Of a stretch of 64,000 nt of DNA, positions 25,618 through 33,044 are shown in pieces. Under the pieces are notes generated by a model. It had not been told where the DNA came from and searched no databases. It saw only the letters and a program-made list of their open reading frames with translations. This DNA comes from JBBDIK01 sp040880465 (GTDB lineage: Bacteria > Actinomycetota > UBA4738 > JBBDHU01), in NCBI GenBank assembly GCA_040880465.1, contig JBBDIK010000012.1, positions 261,417-325,416 on the forward strand, in the 5' to 3' direction. The position numbers were made by a program, and so were the translations under genes. The first letter of the stretch is position 1, and every line of letters starts with the position of its first letter.

Positions 25618-27006
25618 TCAGTCTCGGGGCCGGATCTTCGTTCCATCCGCGCCGTCCATGACCTCGAGCCCCATCTCCTGGAGGCGGTCACGGAGCTCGT
25701 CCGCCTGAGCGAAATCCTTGCCCGCGCGGGCGGCGTCGCGCTCGTCCACCAATGCTTGCATCTCGGCCGTCGGTTCCCAGCCAGCCAGCGCTTCTCGCTC
25801 GAGGTCTAGTCCGAGGACCGCGTCCCATGACGCGAGGAGCGCGTACTTCTCGCCGTCGGGAACGGCATCAGACGACACCAGTTCGTTCAGGATCACAACC
25901 GCTTTCGGCATGTCCAGGTCGGTCGCCACCGCCTCGCGGAAGCGTTCGTCGAGCGCCGTAGCCGCCGCGCCCAATCCATCTGCCGCAGGTGCCCACTCCA
26001 CCATCCGGCGCCGGAGCTGCTTGACGCGATGGTCGGCCGTCTCGAGCGCTTCCCACGAGAAGTCCATCTCGCTCCGGTAGCGGGTCTGGAACGTGAGGTA
26101 GCGGAAGGAGAGCGGATCGACCCCCCGCTCGACGAGTTCCGGAACCCGGACCACGTTCCCCGAGGATTTAGCGATCTTCTGACCCTTGAGTCGCAGGTGG
26201 CCTCCGTGGACCCACATGTTGATGACCTTATGGCCGGCGCCGCCTTCGGATTGGGCGATCTCGTCCTCATGGTGCGGGAAGGTCAGGTCGATGCCGCCGG
26301 TGTGGATGTCGAACCGGTCGCCCAGGTACTTCATCGACATCGCCGAACACTCGATGTGCCAGCCGGGGAAGCCCTCGCCCCACGGACTGTCCCATTTCAT
26401 CAGCCGGCCTGGCCCCGCCTGCTTCCAGAGCGAGAAGTCGGCATGGTGTTTCTTGCCCGGCGCGGTCTCCAGATCGCGATGCCCCGGCACGAGGTTGTCG
26501 AGCGTGTTCCCGGAGAGCTGCCCATACGCGGGGAACGACTGCACATCGAAGTAGACGCTTCCCTCCGACTCATACGCATGACCCTCGGCCACCAGCGCCC
26601 GGGTCAACTCCAGCATCTCGGGGATGTGTTCCGTTGCCTTCGGGTAGACGTGCGCCGGCCGGACCCCGATCGCAGCGGCGTCAGCGAGGAACGCCTCCGT
26701 GTACTTCGCCGCGATCTCCAGCGGGCTGAGCCCTTCGTCCCCAGCGGCGAGCTGCATCTTGTCGACAGCCTCCGCGGAGGACTCATCCGTCATGTGTCCA
26801 ACGTCGGTGATGTTCATGATCTGCGTGACGTCGTATCCCTCGAACTCGAGCGCGCGTCGAACGAGATCCGCGAGCAGGAACGTTCGAAGGTTCCCAAGGT
26901 GGGCGAAGCGGTAGACCGTCGGGCCGCAGGTATACATCTTGATGCGGCCGGCCTCGAGCGGAACGACCTCTTCTACCTGTCGGCTGAGCGTGTTGTGCAA
27001 GCGCAT
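25618..27006 (-). CDS. cysS: Cysteinyl-tRNA synthetase
   Basis: A class I synthetase of 462 residues. The N-terminal zinc and HIGH region reads MYTCGPTVYRFAHLGNLR (HLGN replaces HIGN), and the signature ECSAMSMKYLG and HHEDEIAQSE follow; the KMSKS loop is IAKSSGN. The length fits CysS rather than the shorter MshC ligase of mycothiol synthesis, whose sequence is otherwise similar. Start choice is uncertain: ATG 27006, 27015 or 27021. I prefer 27006 because RLHNTLSRQ then matches the family N-terminus. A TATGCT -10 lies ten bases upstream. Confidence 0.9.
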   Translation of the reverse strand: MRLHNTLSRQVEEVVPLEAGRIKMYTCGPTVYRFAHLGNLRTFLLADLVRRALEFEGYDVTQIMNITDVGHMTDESSAEAVDKMQLAAGDEGLSPLEIAAKYTEAFLADAAAIGVRPAHVYPKATEHIPEMLELTRALVAEGHAYESEGSVYFDVQSFPAYGQLSGNTLDNLVPGHRDLETAPGKKHHADFSLWKQAGPGRLMKWDSPWGEGFPGWHIECSAMSMKYLGDRFDIHTGGIDLTFPHHEDEIAQSEGGAGHKVINMWVHGGHLRLKGQKIAKSSGNVVRVPELVERGVDPLSFRYLTFQTRYRSEMDFSWEALETADHRVKQLRRRMVEWAPAADGLGAAATALDERFREAVATDLDMPKAVVILNELVSSDAVPDGEKYALLASWDAVLGLDLEREALAGWEPTAEMQALVDERDAARAGKDFAQADELRDRLQEMGLEVMDGADGTKIRPRD

Positions 27007-27074
27007 GTGAGGCATCAGCATAGAACGCACCGGGCGAGCCGTGGACCGGACCGCAGGTTCAGCAGGTTGCGGCG

Positions 27075-27530
27075 TCAGCCGAGGACGGGCCTGCTCTCGA
27101 ACGGGATGGACAGGACGACCGTCGTGCGTGTGTGGACCTCGGCCTTCTCCCGGAGCCGCTGGAGGAGATCCTCGAGCTCCGCGGTGGTCTTGGTCCGAAC
27201 CTTCAGGATGTAGTTCTCGGGCCCGGCCACGCTCAGGCAGTCCTCGATCTCTGTGAATGCCTCGATACTTTCGGGGAAGTCATCCGGCTGCTTCGGGTCG
27301 AGCGGACTGACGGACACCAGCGCGGTGACCTGGAGCCCGAGGGCCCGCGGATCCACCTCGGCCCGATAGGCCTTGATCACGCCCGACTGTTCAAGTTTCC
27401 GCACCCGGTCGTGGACCGAGGACGGCGACAGCCCGACCCTGCGGGCGATGTCCGCATACGTCGCCCGGGCATCCTCTTGGAGCGCGGCGAGGATCTCAAG
27501 ATCCCGATCGTCAAGCACGCCGAACATCAT
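27075..27530 (-). CDS. Lrp/AsnC family transcription regulator
   Basis: A 151-residue regulator. An HTH of the AsnC type (DRDLEILAALQEDARATYAD and SPSSVHDRVRKLEQSGVI) is followed by an RAM ligand-binding domain (VTALVSVSP to VVLSIPF). Members usually assemble as octamers and respond to amino acids. It lies between cysS and the divergent reverse transcriptase gene, but the two starts are 210 bases apart, so a shared operator is possible but not evident. The start may be either of two adjacent ATG codons (27527 or 27530). Confidence 0.85.
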   Translation of the reverse strand: MMFGVLDDRDLEILAALQEDARATYADIARRVGLSPSSVHDRVRKLEQSGVIKAYRAEVDPRALGLQVTALVSVSPLDPKQPDDFPESIEAFTEIEDCLSVAGPENYILKVRTKTTAELEDLLQRLREKAEVHTRTTVVLSIPFESRPVLG

Positions 27531-27661
27531 AGGGGAGATGCCCGATCGATGCCGCACAACCTGCGGTGGAAAGCCGGGTCGACCGCTGGTTCGGAGGCCC
27601 GGGGCACGGATCGCCGCAGATGGGTCGCTCTGGGGGATTCGAGATTCCCCCGAACACGCGA

Positions 27662-27690
27662 TTGTTCGCACCGCCCTGCTCGGGTACAAA
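27662..27690 (+). promoter_or_regulatory. Candidate promoter of the reverse transcriptase gene
   Basis: TTGTTC (27662-27667) and TACAAA (27685-27690) are 17 bases apart. The expected start of transcription, near 27697, coincides with the left arm of the leader hairpin. The upstream 27531-27661 region holds no gene; it contains a small hairpin, GGGGGA (27632-27637) with TCCCCC (27646-27651). Confidence 0.4.
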
Positions 27691-27695
27691 TGGGA

Positions 27696-27736
27696 GTCGG
27701 TCCGACCTCCTCCCGGAACCGACCGACAGGAGGAGG
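27696..27736 (+). promoter_or_regulatory. Structured leader able to hide the ribosome-binding site
   Basis: Two helices can form. Helix 1 is GTCGGTC (27696-27702) with GACCGAC (27721-27727). Helix 2 is CCTCCTCC (27706-27713) with GGAGGAGG (27729-27736). Helix 2 covers the complete Shine-Dalgarno of the reverse transcriptase gene, whose ATG is at 27741. The two helices interlock, so they compete or form a strained pseudoknot. The layout fits a translational switch; the signal is unknown. Confidence 0.5.
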
Positions 27737-27740
27737 ACCC

Positions 27741-28457
27741 ATGACCACGATCGCCGCTACACGCACCCCGACCTTCACGCCGATCCCCAAACGGACCGGC
27801 GGCACGCGGATCATCACCCATCTCGCGACTCGAGAGGCAGCGCGGTACGCGCGACTCGTCGCCCGGGTCACTCGACAGGTCGACGGTGCCCTGGCCCGAG
27901 GAGTGGCCACCGACCGCCTCGCATGTGGCGGCCGAGCGCTGGAGTCGTCCAGGGGGGCTCGACGCCGCTTTCGAGCGGCACTCACCGACCTCCGCGGCGC
28001 CGACATCGTCCTCGCCCGCGTCGACGTCCGAGACTGCTTCCCTTCGATCACCCCCGTTACGGTCGAGCGCTGCCTCGTGGATCTCGGGTGTCATCCGACT
28101 GAAGTGCTGCCGGTGCGGCGATTCCTGGAGGAACTGGGGGATCTCGGTGTCCGAGGGGTCCCCGTGGGTCCACAGGTGTCGGGCATCCTGGCCAACGCAG
28201 TCCTTCAGCAGGTCGATCGCTCTCTCGAAAGGGAACACGTGCCGTTCGCCCGATGGGTCGATGACGTGTTCGTCGCCGCCGCCGATGAGCGGTCGGCAAC
28301 CGACATCGTGGAACGGATCGCCGAAACGCTCTCGGCGATCGGCCTGCGCCTCAACCGGGACAAGACCGGCATCGGGCCCGGACACGCCGCAGACCGACTG
28401 GCAGGGATACTCGTGTCTCCGTCGGGCGAAGCCGGCAGCCGTGGGTCGGCGTCTTAG
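27741..28457 (+). CDS. Orphan minimal reverse transcriptase
   Basis: A 238-residue reverse-transcriptase-fold protein. Finger motif: PIPKRTGGTRIIT (residues 14-26). Motif A: RVDVRDCFPSI with Asp95 and Phe100. Motif B: GVPVGPQVSGILANAVL (139-155). Motif C: RWVDDVFVAA with Asp174-Asp175 (a WVDD form of YADD). Motif D: GLRLNRDKTGI (201-211). These are the catalytic metal ligands and template motifs, so activity is plausible. It ends 27 residues after motif D, so the thumb/X domain of group II intron enzymes is missing; there is no maturase or endonuclease domain. It is not flanked by intron ends, a retron element that I can see, or diversity-generating repeats. It resembles the small, unclassified actinobacterial RTs I recall. 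Start is supported by AGGAGGAGG. No obvious partner gene is adjacent except the amidohydrolase 10 bases downstream, which has its own -10 element overlapping the stop. Confidence 0.85.
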   Translation: MTTIAATRTPTFTPIPKRTGGTRIITHLATREAARYARLVARVTRQVDGALARGVATDRLACGGRALESSRGARRRFRAALTDLRGADIVLARVDVRDCFPSITPVTVERCLVDLGCHPTEVLPVRRFLEELGDLGVRGVPVGPQVSGILANAVLQQVDRSLEREHVPFARWVDDVFVAAADERSATDIVERIAETLSAIGLRLNRDKTGIGPGHAADRLAGILVSPSGEAGSRGSAS

Positions 28458-28466
28458 GATACGGGC

Positions 28467-29993
28467 GTGGATGCCGGGCCATCGATACGGACCCTGTACC
28501 GGGCGACCCGCGTTCGGACGCAGGGCCAGCCTGCGACGGGGGAGTGGCTCCTCGTCGACGGGCGCCACATCGAGCGGGTCGGTATCGGTGATCCACCTCC
28601 GGCCGACCGGATCGTCGATCTCCCTGGTGCCACCATCATCCCGGGATTCATCGATGCCCACGTGCACCTCACGGGGACGGGGATCCGTTCACGATGGCCC
28701 CAGGCAGCTGCGGCGGGCTCCCCGGGCGAACTCGTCGCCGCGCTGACCGACCTGATGCGGGTCGCGAACGCGTCCATCCTGGTGCACGGGTTCGACGAGT
28801 CACGCTGGACGGAGAGGCGAGTTCCGACGCTGGAGGAGCTGGATGCGATCGGGCCGCACCCGGTCGTCTGCGTTCGTGCCGACGGGCACGTGAGCCTGGC
28901 GAACACGCCAGCCCTCGAGCGCTCCGACGCCCTGGACCTCCCAGGTGTCGCGCGGGACGAGGCGGGTTCGCCCACGGGACTCGTCACCCGGGCGGCGAAC
29001 GACGCGCTCCAGCGCTGGTACGTCGATCAGTTGGGCGACCAAGAGCTGGAGGAATTGCAGCTGGAGGCTGCTGCCGTCGCCGCCGCCAGGGGAGTGACCA
29101 GTGTGCATGAGATGTCCATCCCGGCGTCTCGCGGAACCCGGGATCTCGACGTCCTGCTCGCCCACCGGGAGCGTCTTCCGGTGGACGTTGTGGCATACGC
29201 AGCGACGATGGACATCCCGCTGGTCATGGAGCGTGGACTGGGCCGGATCGGCGGCGACCTGTCGATGGACGGGTCGATCGGTGCCCGCACGGCGTTCGTA
29301 AGCGCCGCGTACGTGGACGACCCCGGAACCGGGGTGGGCTACATCGAGGAGGACGACTTGGCCAGCTTCCTCCAGGAGGCACACGTCGCCGGGCTCCAGG
29401 TCGGACTTCATGCGATCGGCGACGCGGCGATCGAGCGGACAGTCACCGCTTGGGAGCGTGTGTACCGGGCGCTCGACTCGCGGCTACGCCGTCATTTCCG
29501 CGCACGACGCCACCGTATCGAGCACTTCGAGATGCCTGTCGAGGGTCACATCGAGCGCGCAGCCGCCCTGGGTTTGGCGATCTCGGTGCAACCGGCGTTC
29601 GACGCGACCTGGGGGTTCCCGGGCCAGCTCTATGAACAGCGCCTGGGAGAGACTCGCGCGGCTGCCATGAACCCGTTCCGGACGATGGTCGAGCGCGGGC
29701 TCACGTTGGGGGCAGGGTCTGACACGCCGATCACACCCTTGGATCCTCTGGCCGGCGTCCATGCGCTGGAGCATCCGCACGACCCGACCCGGGCGCTGGC
29801 ACGTGACGATGCGCTCCGGCTCGCCACGGTCGGCTCCGCTCGGCTGGCTCACCAAGACAAGAAGGGTCGCCTCGAACCGGGGATGCATGCGGACTTCGTG
29901 GCTTACGACCAGGACCCGGTCACGGTTGGCGACATCGCCTCGTTGCGCCCGATCATGACGGTCTCACTCGGTCGCGACGTGTACGTTCAGTAG
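28467..29993 (+). CDS. YtcJ-like amidohydrolase
   Basis: A 508-residue metal-dependent amidohydrolase. Metal ligands are visible: FIDAHVHLTG near residue 55, LHAIGDAAIERTV near 314, RIEHFEMP near 348 and GSDTPITPLDPL near 415. Members of this group deformylate or hydrolyse amides, often with unknown substrates. GTG 28467 is six bases after TAGGAT (28455-28460), which overlaps the stop codon of the reverse transcriptase gene, so it probably has its own leaderless transcript rather than depending on the RT promoter. Confidence 0.85.
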   Translation: MDAGPSIRTLYRATRVRTQGQPATGEWLLVDGRHIERVGIGDPPPADRIVDLPGATIIPGFIDAHVHLTGTGIRSRWPQAAAAGSPGELVAALTDLMRVANASILVHGFDESRWTERRVPTLEELDAIGPHPVVCVRADGHVSLANTPALERSDALDLPGVARDEAGSPTGLVTRAANDALQRWYVDQLGDQELEELQLEAAAVAAARGVTSVHEMSIPASRGTRDLDVLLAHRERLPVDVVAYAATMDIPLVMERGLGRIGGDLSMDGSIGARTAFVSAAYVDDPGTGVGYIEEDDLASFLQEAHVAGLQVGLHAIGDAAIERTVTAWERVYRALDSRLRRHFRARRHRIEHFEMPVEGHIERAAALGLAISVQPAFDATWGFPGQLYEQRLGETRAAAMNPFRTMVERGLTLGAGSDTPITPLDPLAGVHALEHPHDPTRALARDDALRLATVGSARLAHQDKKGRLEPGMHADFVAYDQDPVTVGDIASLRPIMTVSLGRDVYVQ

Positions 29994-29998
29994 GACGT

Positions 29999-30027
29999 TT
30001 GACAGCCGCCGGAGCCGGTCCTAAAGT
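29999..30027 (+). promoter_or_regulatory. Near-consensus promoter facing the structured intergenic region
   Basis: TTGACA (29999-30004), a 17-base spacer, and TAAAGT (30022-30027) form the best -35/-10 pair I found in the window. The expected start is near 30034. It begins six bases after the stop of the amidohydrolase gene and no start codon with a long frame follows for over 220 bases. Confidence 0.65.
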
Positions 30028-30033
30028 ACGCAC

Positions 30034-30202
30034 GCTATGCCGCTCCGGCGGCAGGGTCGAGGACCCAAGAGGCTGAGTAGAGAACGCGGCGCTCCGGCGT
30101 CGCGGCCCCAAAGGTCTCTTGGGTCCTCTGCGTTGCCCCTCGTTCGTTCCCACCCGTTCCTCATGCGCCCCCTGGAACATCCCGGCCCCCCGATGAGGTT
30201 TT
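30034..30202 (+). ncRNA. Candidate structured small RNA, unknown family
   Basis: The transcript expected from the promoter at 29999 contains three stacked elements. First, GCCGC-TCCG-GCGGC (30039-30052), a five-bp stem with a UNCG-type tetraloop. Second, a perfect 13-bp stem GAGGACCCAAGAG (30059-30071) with CTCTTGGGTCCTC (30116-30128). Third, nested inside it, an eight-bp stem (30085-30092 with 30097-30104) again closed by TCCG. Two asymmetric internal loops lie between the long stem and the inner hairpin. A weak end signal is CCTCAT (30159-30164) with ATGAGG (30193-30198) followed by TTTT. I compared it mentally with SRP RNA, RNase P, tmRNA and 6C RNA and see none of their signature sequences. 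It could also be a long 5' leader. The 310-base stretch 29994-30303 has no other gene except the small ORF at 30261. Confidence 0.6.
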
Positions 30203-30260
30203 CGGGAAATGGCTGCCGATGGCCGGACGGCAAGGCCGGGCACGGGTAGAATCCCCGGCC

Positions 30261-30311
30261 ATGCGAGCCCGGTGTGCCTGGTTCGCCGACATAGGGCAGG
30301 GCGATGGATAA
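30261..30311 (+). CDS. Possible leaderless upstream ORF (16 codons)
   Basis: TAGAAT (30247-30252) lies eight bases before an ATG that opens a 16-residue frame, MRARCAWFADIGQGDG. Its TAA overlaps the start of the DUF4193 gene (ATG 30304) in another frame. Leaderless uORFs coupled to downstream genes are known in mycobacteria. Translation is unproven. Confidence 0.35.
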   Translation: MRARCAWFADIGQGDG

Positions 30312-30660
30312 GGACGACGACAAGGACGAAGAGGACTTCGAGGACGGCGCCGAGGGCGGGGACGAGCCCGACGAGGAGGAGATCGCTGAGGCGACCGTGC
30401 CTCCGGCCACTCCTGACCCGGCCCCGAGCGGGGCAGTTGTAGAGTCCATCGAGGATCTTCTGGCCAAGAAGGAGGGGGCTCGCTCCGGCGACGACGACGA
30501 CTCGCTGCTCAACCTGGGCCGCGAGGAACGCTTGGAAACGCTGGCCGTCAAGGTCGTGCCGCCGCAGCCCACCGAGTTCGTATGCAAGAGGTGTTACCTC
30601 GTGAAGCACCAGAGCCAGCTCGCGGACAAGAAGAAACAGCTCTGCCGCGACTGCGCGTGA
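30304..30660 (+). CDS. DUF4193 family acidic zinc-ribbon protein
   Basis: A 118-residue protein: a strongly acidic N-terminal half (DKDDDKDEEDFEDG) and a C-terminal ribbon with CKRC and CRDC cysteine pairs (residues about 92-117), preceded by VKVVPPQPTEF. This layout matches DUF4193 proteins of actinobacteria, whose function is unknown to me. The last four bases overlap GTGA with the start of the Lnt-Ppm1 gene, so the two are translationally coupled. Upstream is the possible leaderless uORF. Confidence 0.8.
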   Translation: MDKDDDKDEEDFEDGAEGGDEPDEEEIAEATVPPATPDPAPSGAVVESIEDLLAKKEGARSGDDDDSLLNLGREERLETLAVKVVPPQPTEFVCKRCYLVKHQSQLADKKKQLCRDCA

Positions 30661-32924
30661 GGCCGGGCCGGGGTCGGCCCGGCCGGTCCCCTCTCATCGC
30701 CGCGCTGCTTCTCGGTGCGCTCTCGGGTGGCGTCATGTCCCTGACGGGCCCCCCGCTGGGCCTCTGGCCGCTCGCATTCGTCGGGTTGATCCCCCTCCTG
30801 TGGATCGTGCGAACGGCGCGTCCGCGCCGAGGGGCTCTCGTCGGGCTCGTGTTCGGCCTCACGTACTTCGGGACCTTCCTGTCCTGGATCATGCTGTTCG
30901 GCAAGCCGGCATGGGCGGGATTGGTGATCGCGTGCGCAGCGTATGCGGCCGTGTTCGGGGCACTGGCGCCCGCGCTGTGGCGTGGGGACCATCCGGGTCG
31001 GTCGATGGCGGCGCTCGCCGCCCTCTGGACCGTCCTCGAGTTCCTCCGAGGATCGTGGCCGCTCGGTGGATTCACGTGGGGCGAGGCGGCCTACGCGCAG
31101 GCGGGCAACCCAACCCTCGTCCCGCTGGCTTCGGTGACCGGGGCCCGTGGAGTCACCTTCGTCGTGGTGCTCGTCAACGGCCTCCTCTTGGTGTTCGGTG
31201 AACGCCTCCTGCGCCGGCGGGTGGGGGAGTGGCGACCGGCCGTGCTCGCAGCAAGCGTCGCGATCGGGCTCGTGGTCGCACCCGTCCTGATCCCGATCCC
31301 TCAGCCCAATGGGGGACCGGTCGACGTGGCCGCGATCCAGATCGACGTCCCGGAGGTCACCGACGAGGTCGCCGAGGATCGACTCATCGCGGAACGCTTC
31401 GCGGAGGCGCACCGAACCTTCCGGAGGGATCCACCCGATCTCGCCATCTGGCCTGAGAACGCGCTAGATGTAGATCCCACCCTCGATCCGCTGTTCGGAC
31501 GGCTCGTGACGGACGCGGTCCGCGCCGGCCGGACTCCCACCCTCATCGGCGCGATCACCGGCCCGGCGGACGGCACCCAATTCAACGGCACGCTCCTGTA
31601 CGGACCCGACGGCCTCCTTCGTGACCTCTATGACAAGGTTCATCTCGTCCCGTTCGGCGAATACGCACCGGCGCGAGACCTGATCGGGGGGTTCGTCAAG
31701 GAAGTTGCGATGATCCGGCGTGACCTCACGGCAGGAACCGAGATCGACCCCATCCGGATGCAGGGCATGACCTTCGGGAGCGTCATCTGTTACGAGAACG
31801 CGTTCTCAGAGATAGACCGCCGCCTGGTCGCGGACGGCAGTCAGTTCCTCGTCGTCTCCACGAACAATGCGAACTACGGCACGTCGCCCGCCTCAGCACA
31901 ACACCTCCAGATCAGCCGACTCAGGGCGGTCGAGAACGCACGCTGGGTCGTGCATGCCGGGCTGACGGGGATCAGCGGCTTCATCGACCCGAACGGGGAC
32001 GTTCACGACCAGACCAATCTGTTCGAGCCCGAGGTCATCCGCCGGACGATCACGGCCTCGACGGCGACGACGATCTACACCCGCTACGGTGATTGGTTCA
32101 CCTGGCTGTGCGCCGCCGGCGTGATCGCAGCCTTCCTGATCCCGCGCCGGCGCCGCGAACGGGGGACCGCGCAACCGCTCTCCGAGAACGCGCGGACGCT
32201 CGTGATCCTGCCGACCTTCAACGAGGCGGCGACGATCGCGGAGGTCCTCACGAGGCTCCTCGAGCTTCCCGAAAGGCTCGACATCCTGGTCGTGGACGAC
32301 AACTCGCCCGACGGGACCGCGAACATCGTTCGCAAGGAAGCAGCCGGCGGGGCCCCGATCCGGATCCTCGACCGCCCAGACAAGTCCGGCCTCGCCTCGG
32401 CCTACCTCCAGAGCTTCCGAATCGCCCTCGACGACGGGTACGACCTCGTGGTCGAGATGGACTCCGATCTCTCGCACCAGCCCGAAGAACTGCCGGGGCT
32501 GCTCGCGGGCGCCCGGAGAGCCCATCTGACGATCGGGAGCCGGTATGTCCCCGGAGGCTCCGTCACGAACTGGGGGGTGTTCCGGCGGTTCCTGTCCCGA
32601 GCCGGGAACCTCTACGCAAGGCTCTGCCTCGGCTTCCCACTCAACGACGCCACGAGCGGCTTCCGCGTGTACCGCCGCGAGGTCCTGGAGGCCATGCTCC
32701 AGGAAGGCGTCAGGAGCGAAGGCTACGGCTTCCAGATCGAACTCGCGTACCGCAGCTGGCTCGAGGGGTTCGCCATCACCGAGGTACCCATCACGTTCCG
32801 GGAGCGGGAGCACGGGACGTCCAAGATCTCCCGCAGGATCGTCTATGAGGCCCTCTGGCTCGTCACGAAGTGGGGCGCGAAGGCTCGGCTCAAACCGCAG
32901 CCCGCTGAACCTGATGCAGAGTAA
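30657..32924 (+). CDS. ppm1: Fused apolipoprotein N-acyltransferase and polyprenol-phosphate mannosyltransferase
   Basis: A 755-residue bifunctional membrane enzyme. Residues about 1-510 form Lnt: about six membrane helices, then a nitrilase-like domain with Glu in IWPENALDVD, Lys in YDKVHLVPFGEYAP, and Cys in VICYENAFSE, the expected triad. Residues about 515-745 form a GT2 domain with LVVDDNSPDGT and the DxD segment MDSDLSHQPEE, typical of polyprenol-phosphate mannose synthases. The same fusion exists as Ppm1 (Rv2051c) in M. tuberculosis, where it feeds lipoprotein acylation and mannosylation. GTG 30657 overlaps the DUF4193 stop. Confidence 0.9.
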   Translation: MRPGRGRPGRSPLIAALLLGALSGGVMSLTGPPLGLWPLAFVGLIPLLWIVRTARPRRGALVGLVFGLTYFGTFLSWIMLFGKPAWAGLVIACAAYAAVFGALAPALWRGDHPGRSMAALAALWTVLEFLRGSWPLGGFTWGEAAYAQAGNPTLVPLASVTGARGVTFVVVLVNGLLLVFGERLLRRRVGEWRPAVLAASVAIGLVVAPVLIPIPQPNGGPVDVAAIQIDVPEVTDEVAEDRLIAERFAEAHRTFRRDPPDLAIWPENALDVDPTLDPLFGRLVTDAVRAGRTPTLIGAITGPADGTQFNGTLLYGPDGLLRDLYDKVHLVPFGEYAPARDLIGGFVKEVAMIRRDLTAGTEIDPIRMQGMTFGSVICYENAFSEIDRRLVADGSQFLVVSTNNANYGTSPASAQHLQISRLRAVENARWVVHAGLTGISGFIDPNGDVHDQTNLFEPEVIRRTITASTATTIYTRYGDWFTWLCAAGVIAAFLIPRRRRERGTAQPLSENARTLVILPTFNEAATIAEVLTRLLELPERLDILVVDDNSPDGTANIVRKEAAGGAPIRILDRPDKSGLASAYLQSFRIALDDGYDLVVEMDSDLSHQPEELPGLLAGARRAHLTIGSRYVPGGSVTNWGVFRRFLSRAGNLYARLCLGFPLNDATSGFRVYRREVLEAMLQEGVRSEGYGFQIELAYRSWLEGFAITEVPITFREREHGTSKISRRIVYEALWLVTKWGAKARLKPQPAEPDAE

Positions 32925-32927
32925 CGC

Positions 32928-32945
32928 CCATAACGTACATTATGG
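32928..32945. promoter_or_regulatory. 18-bp near-palindrome, operator-like
   Basis: CCATAA (32928-32933) and TTATGG (32940-32945) are perfect inverted arms around CGTACA. It lies four bases after the Lnt-Ppm1 stop in a 120-base convergent gap, so it is not near an obvious start. It is markedly AT-rich for this genome. Confidence 0.35.
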
Positions 32946-33044
32946 TAAGTACGCACGATGAGCTACACCCCTTGAGCAGGCAGTTCGACGGACCCCGGAC
33001 GAGCCGATCAAGCCCGTGACCTCCCCTCGCTCATCCGGTTCCGG

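Noticed and set aside
25618..27006. MshC (mycothiol ligase) instead of CysS
   Set aside because: The full length and the C-terminal tRNA-binding part fit cysteinyl-tRNA synthetase.
27741..28457. A diversity-generating retroelement around the reverse transcriptase
   Set aside because: Motif B is GVPVGPQVSG, not the SQ-type form, and I found no template/variable repeat pair or variable-protein gene nearby.
27531..28466. A group II intron remnant
   Set aside because: No domain V-like hairpin, no maturase/X domain, and the gene ends soon after motif D with a normal start and Shine-Dalgarno.
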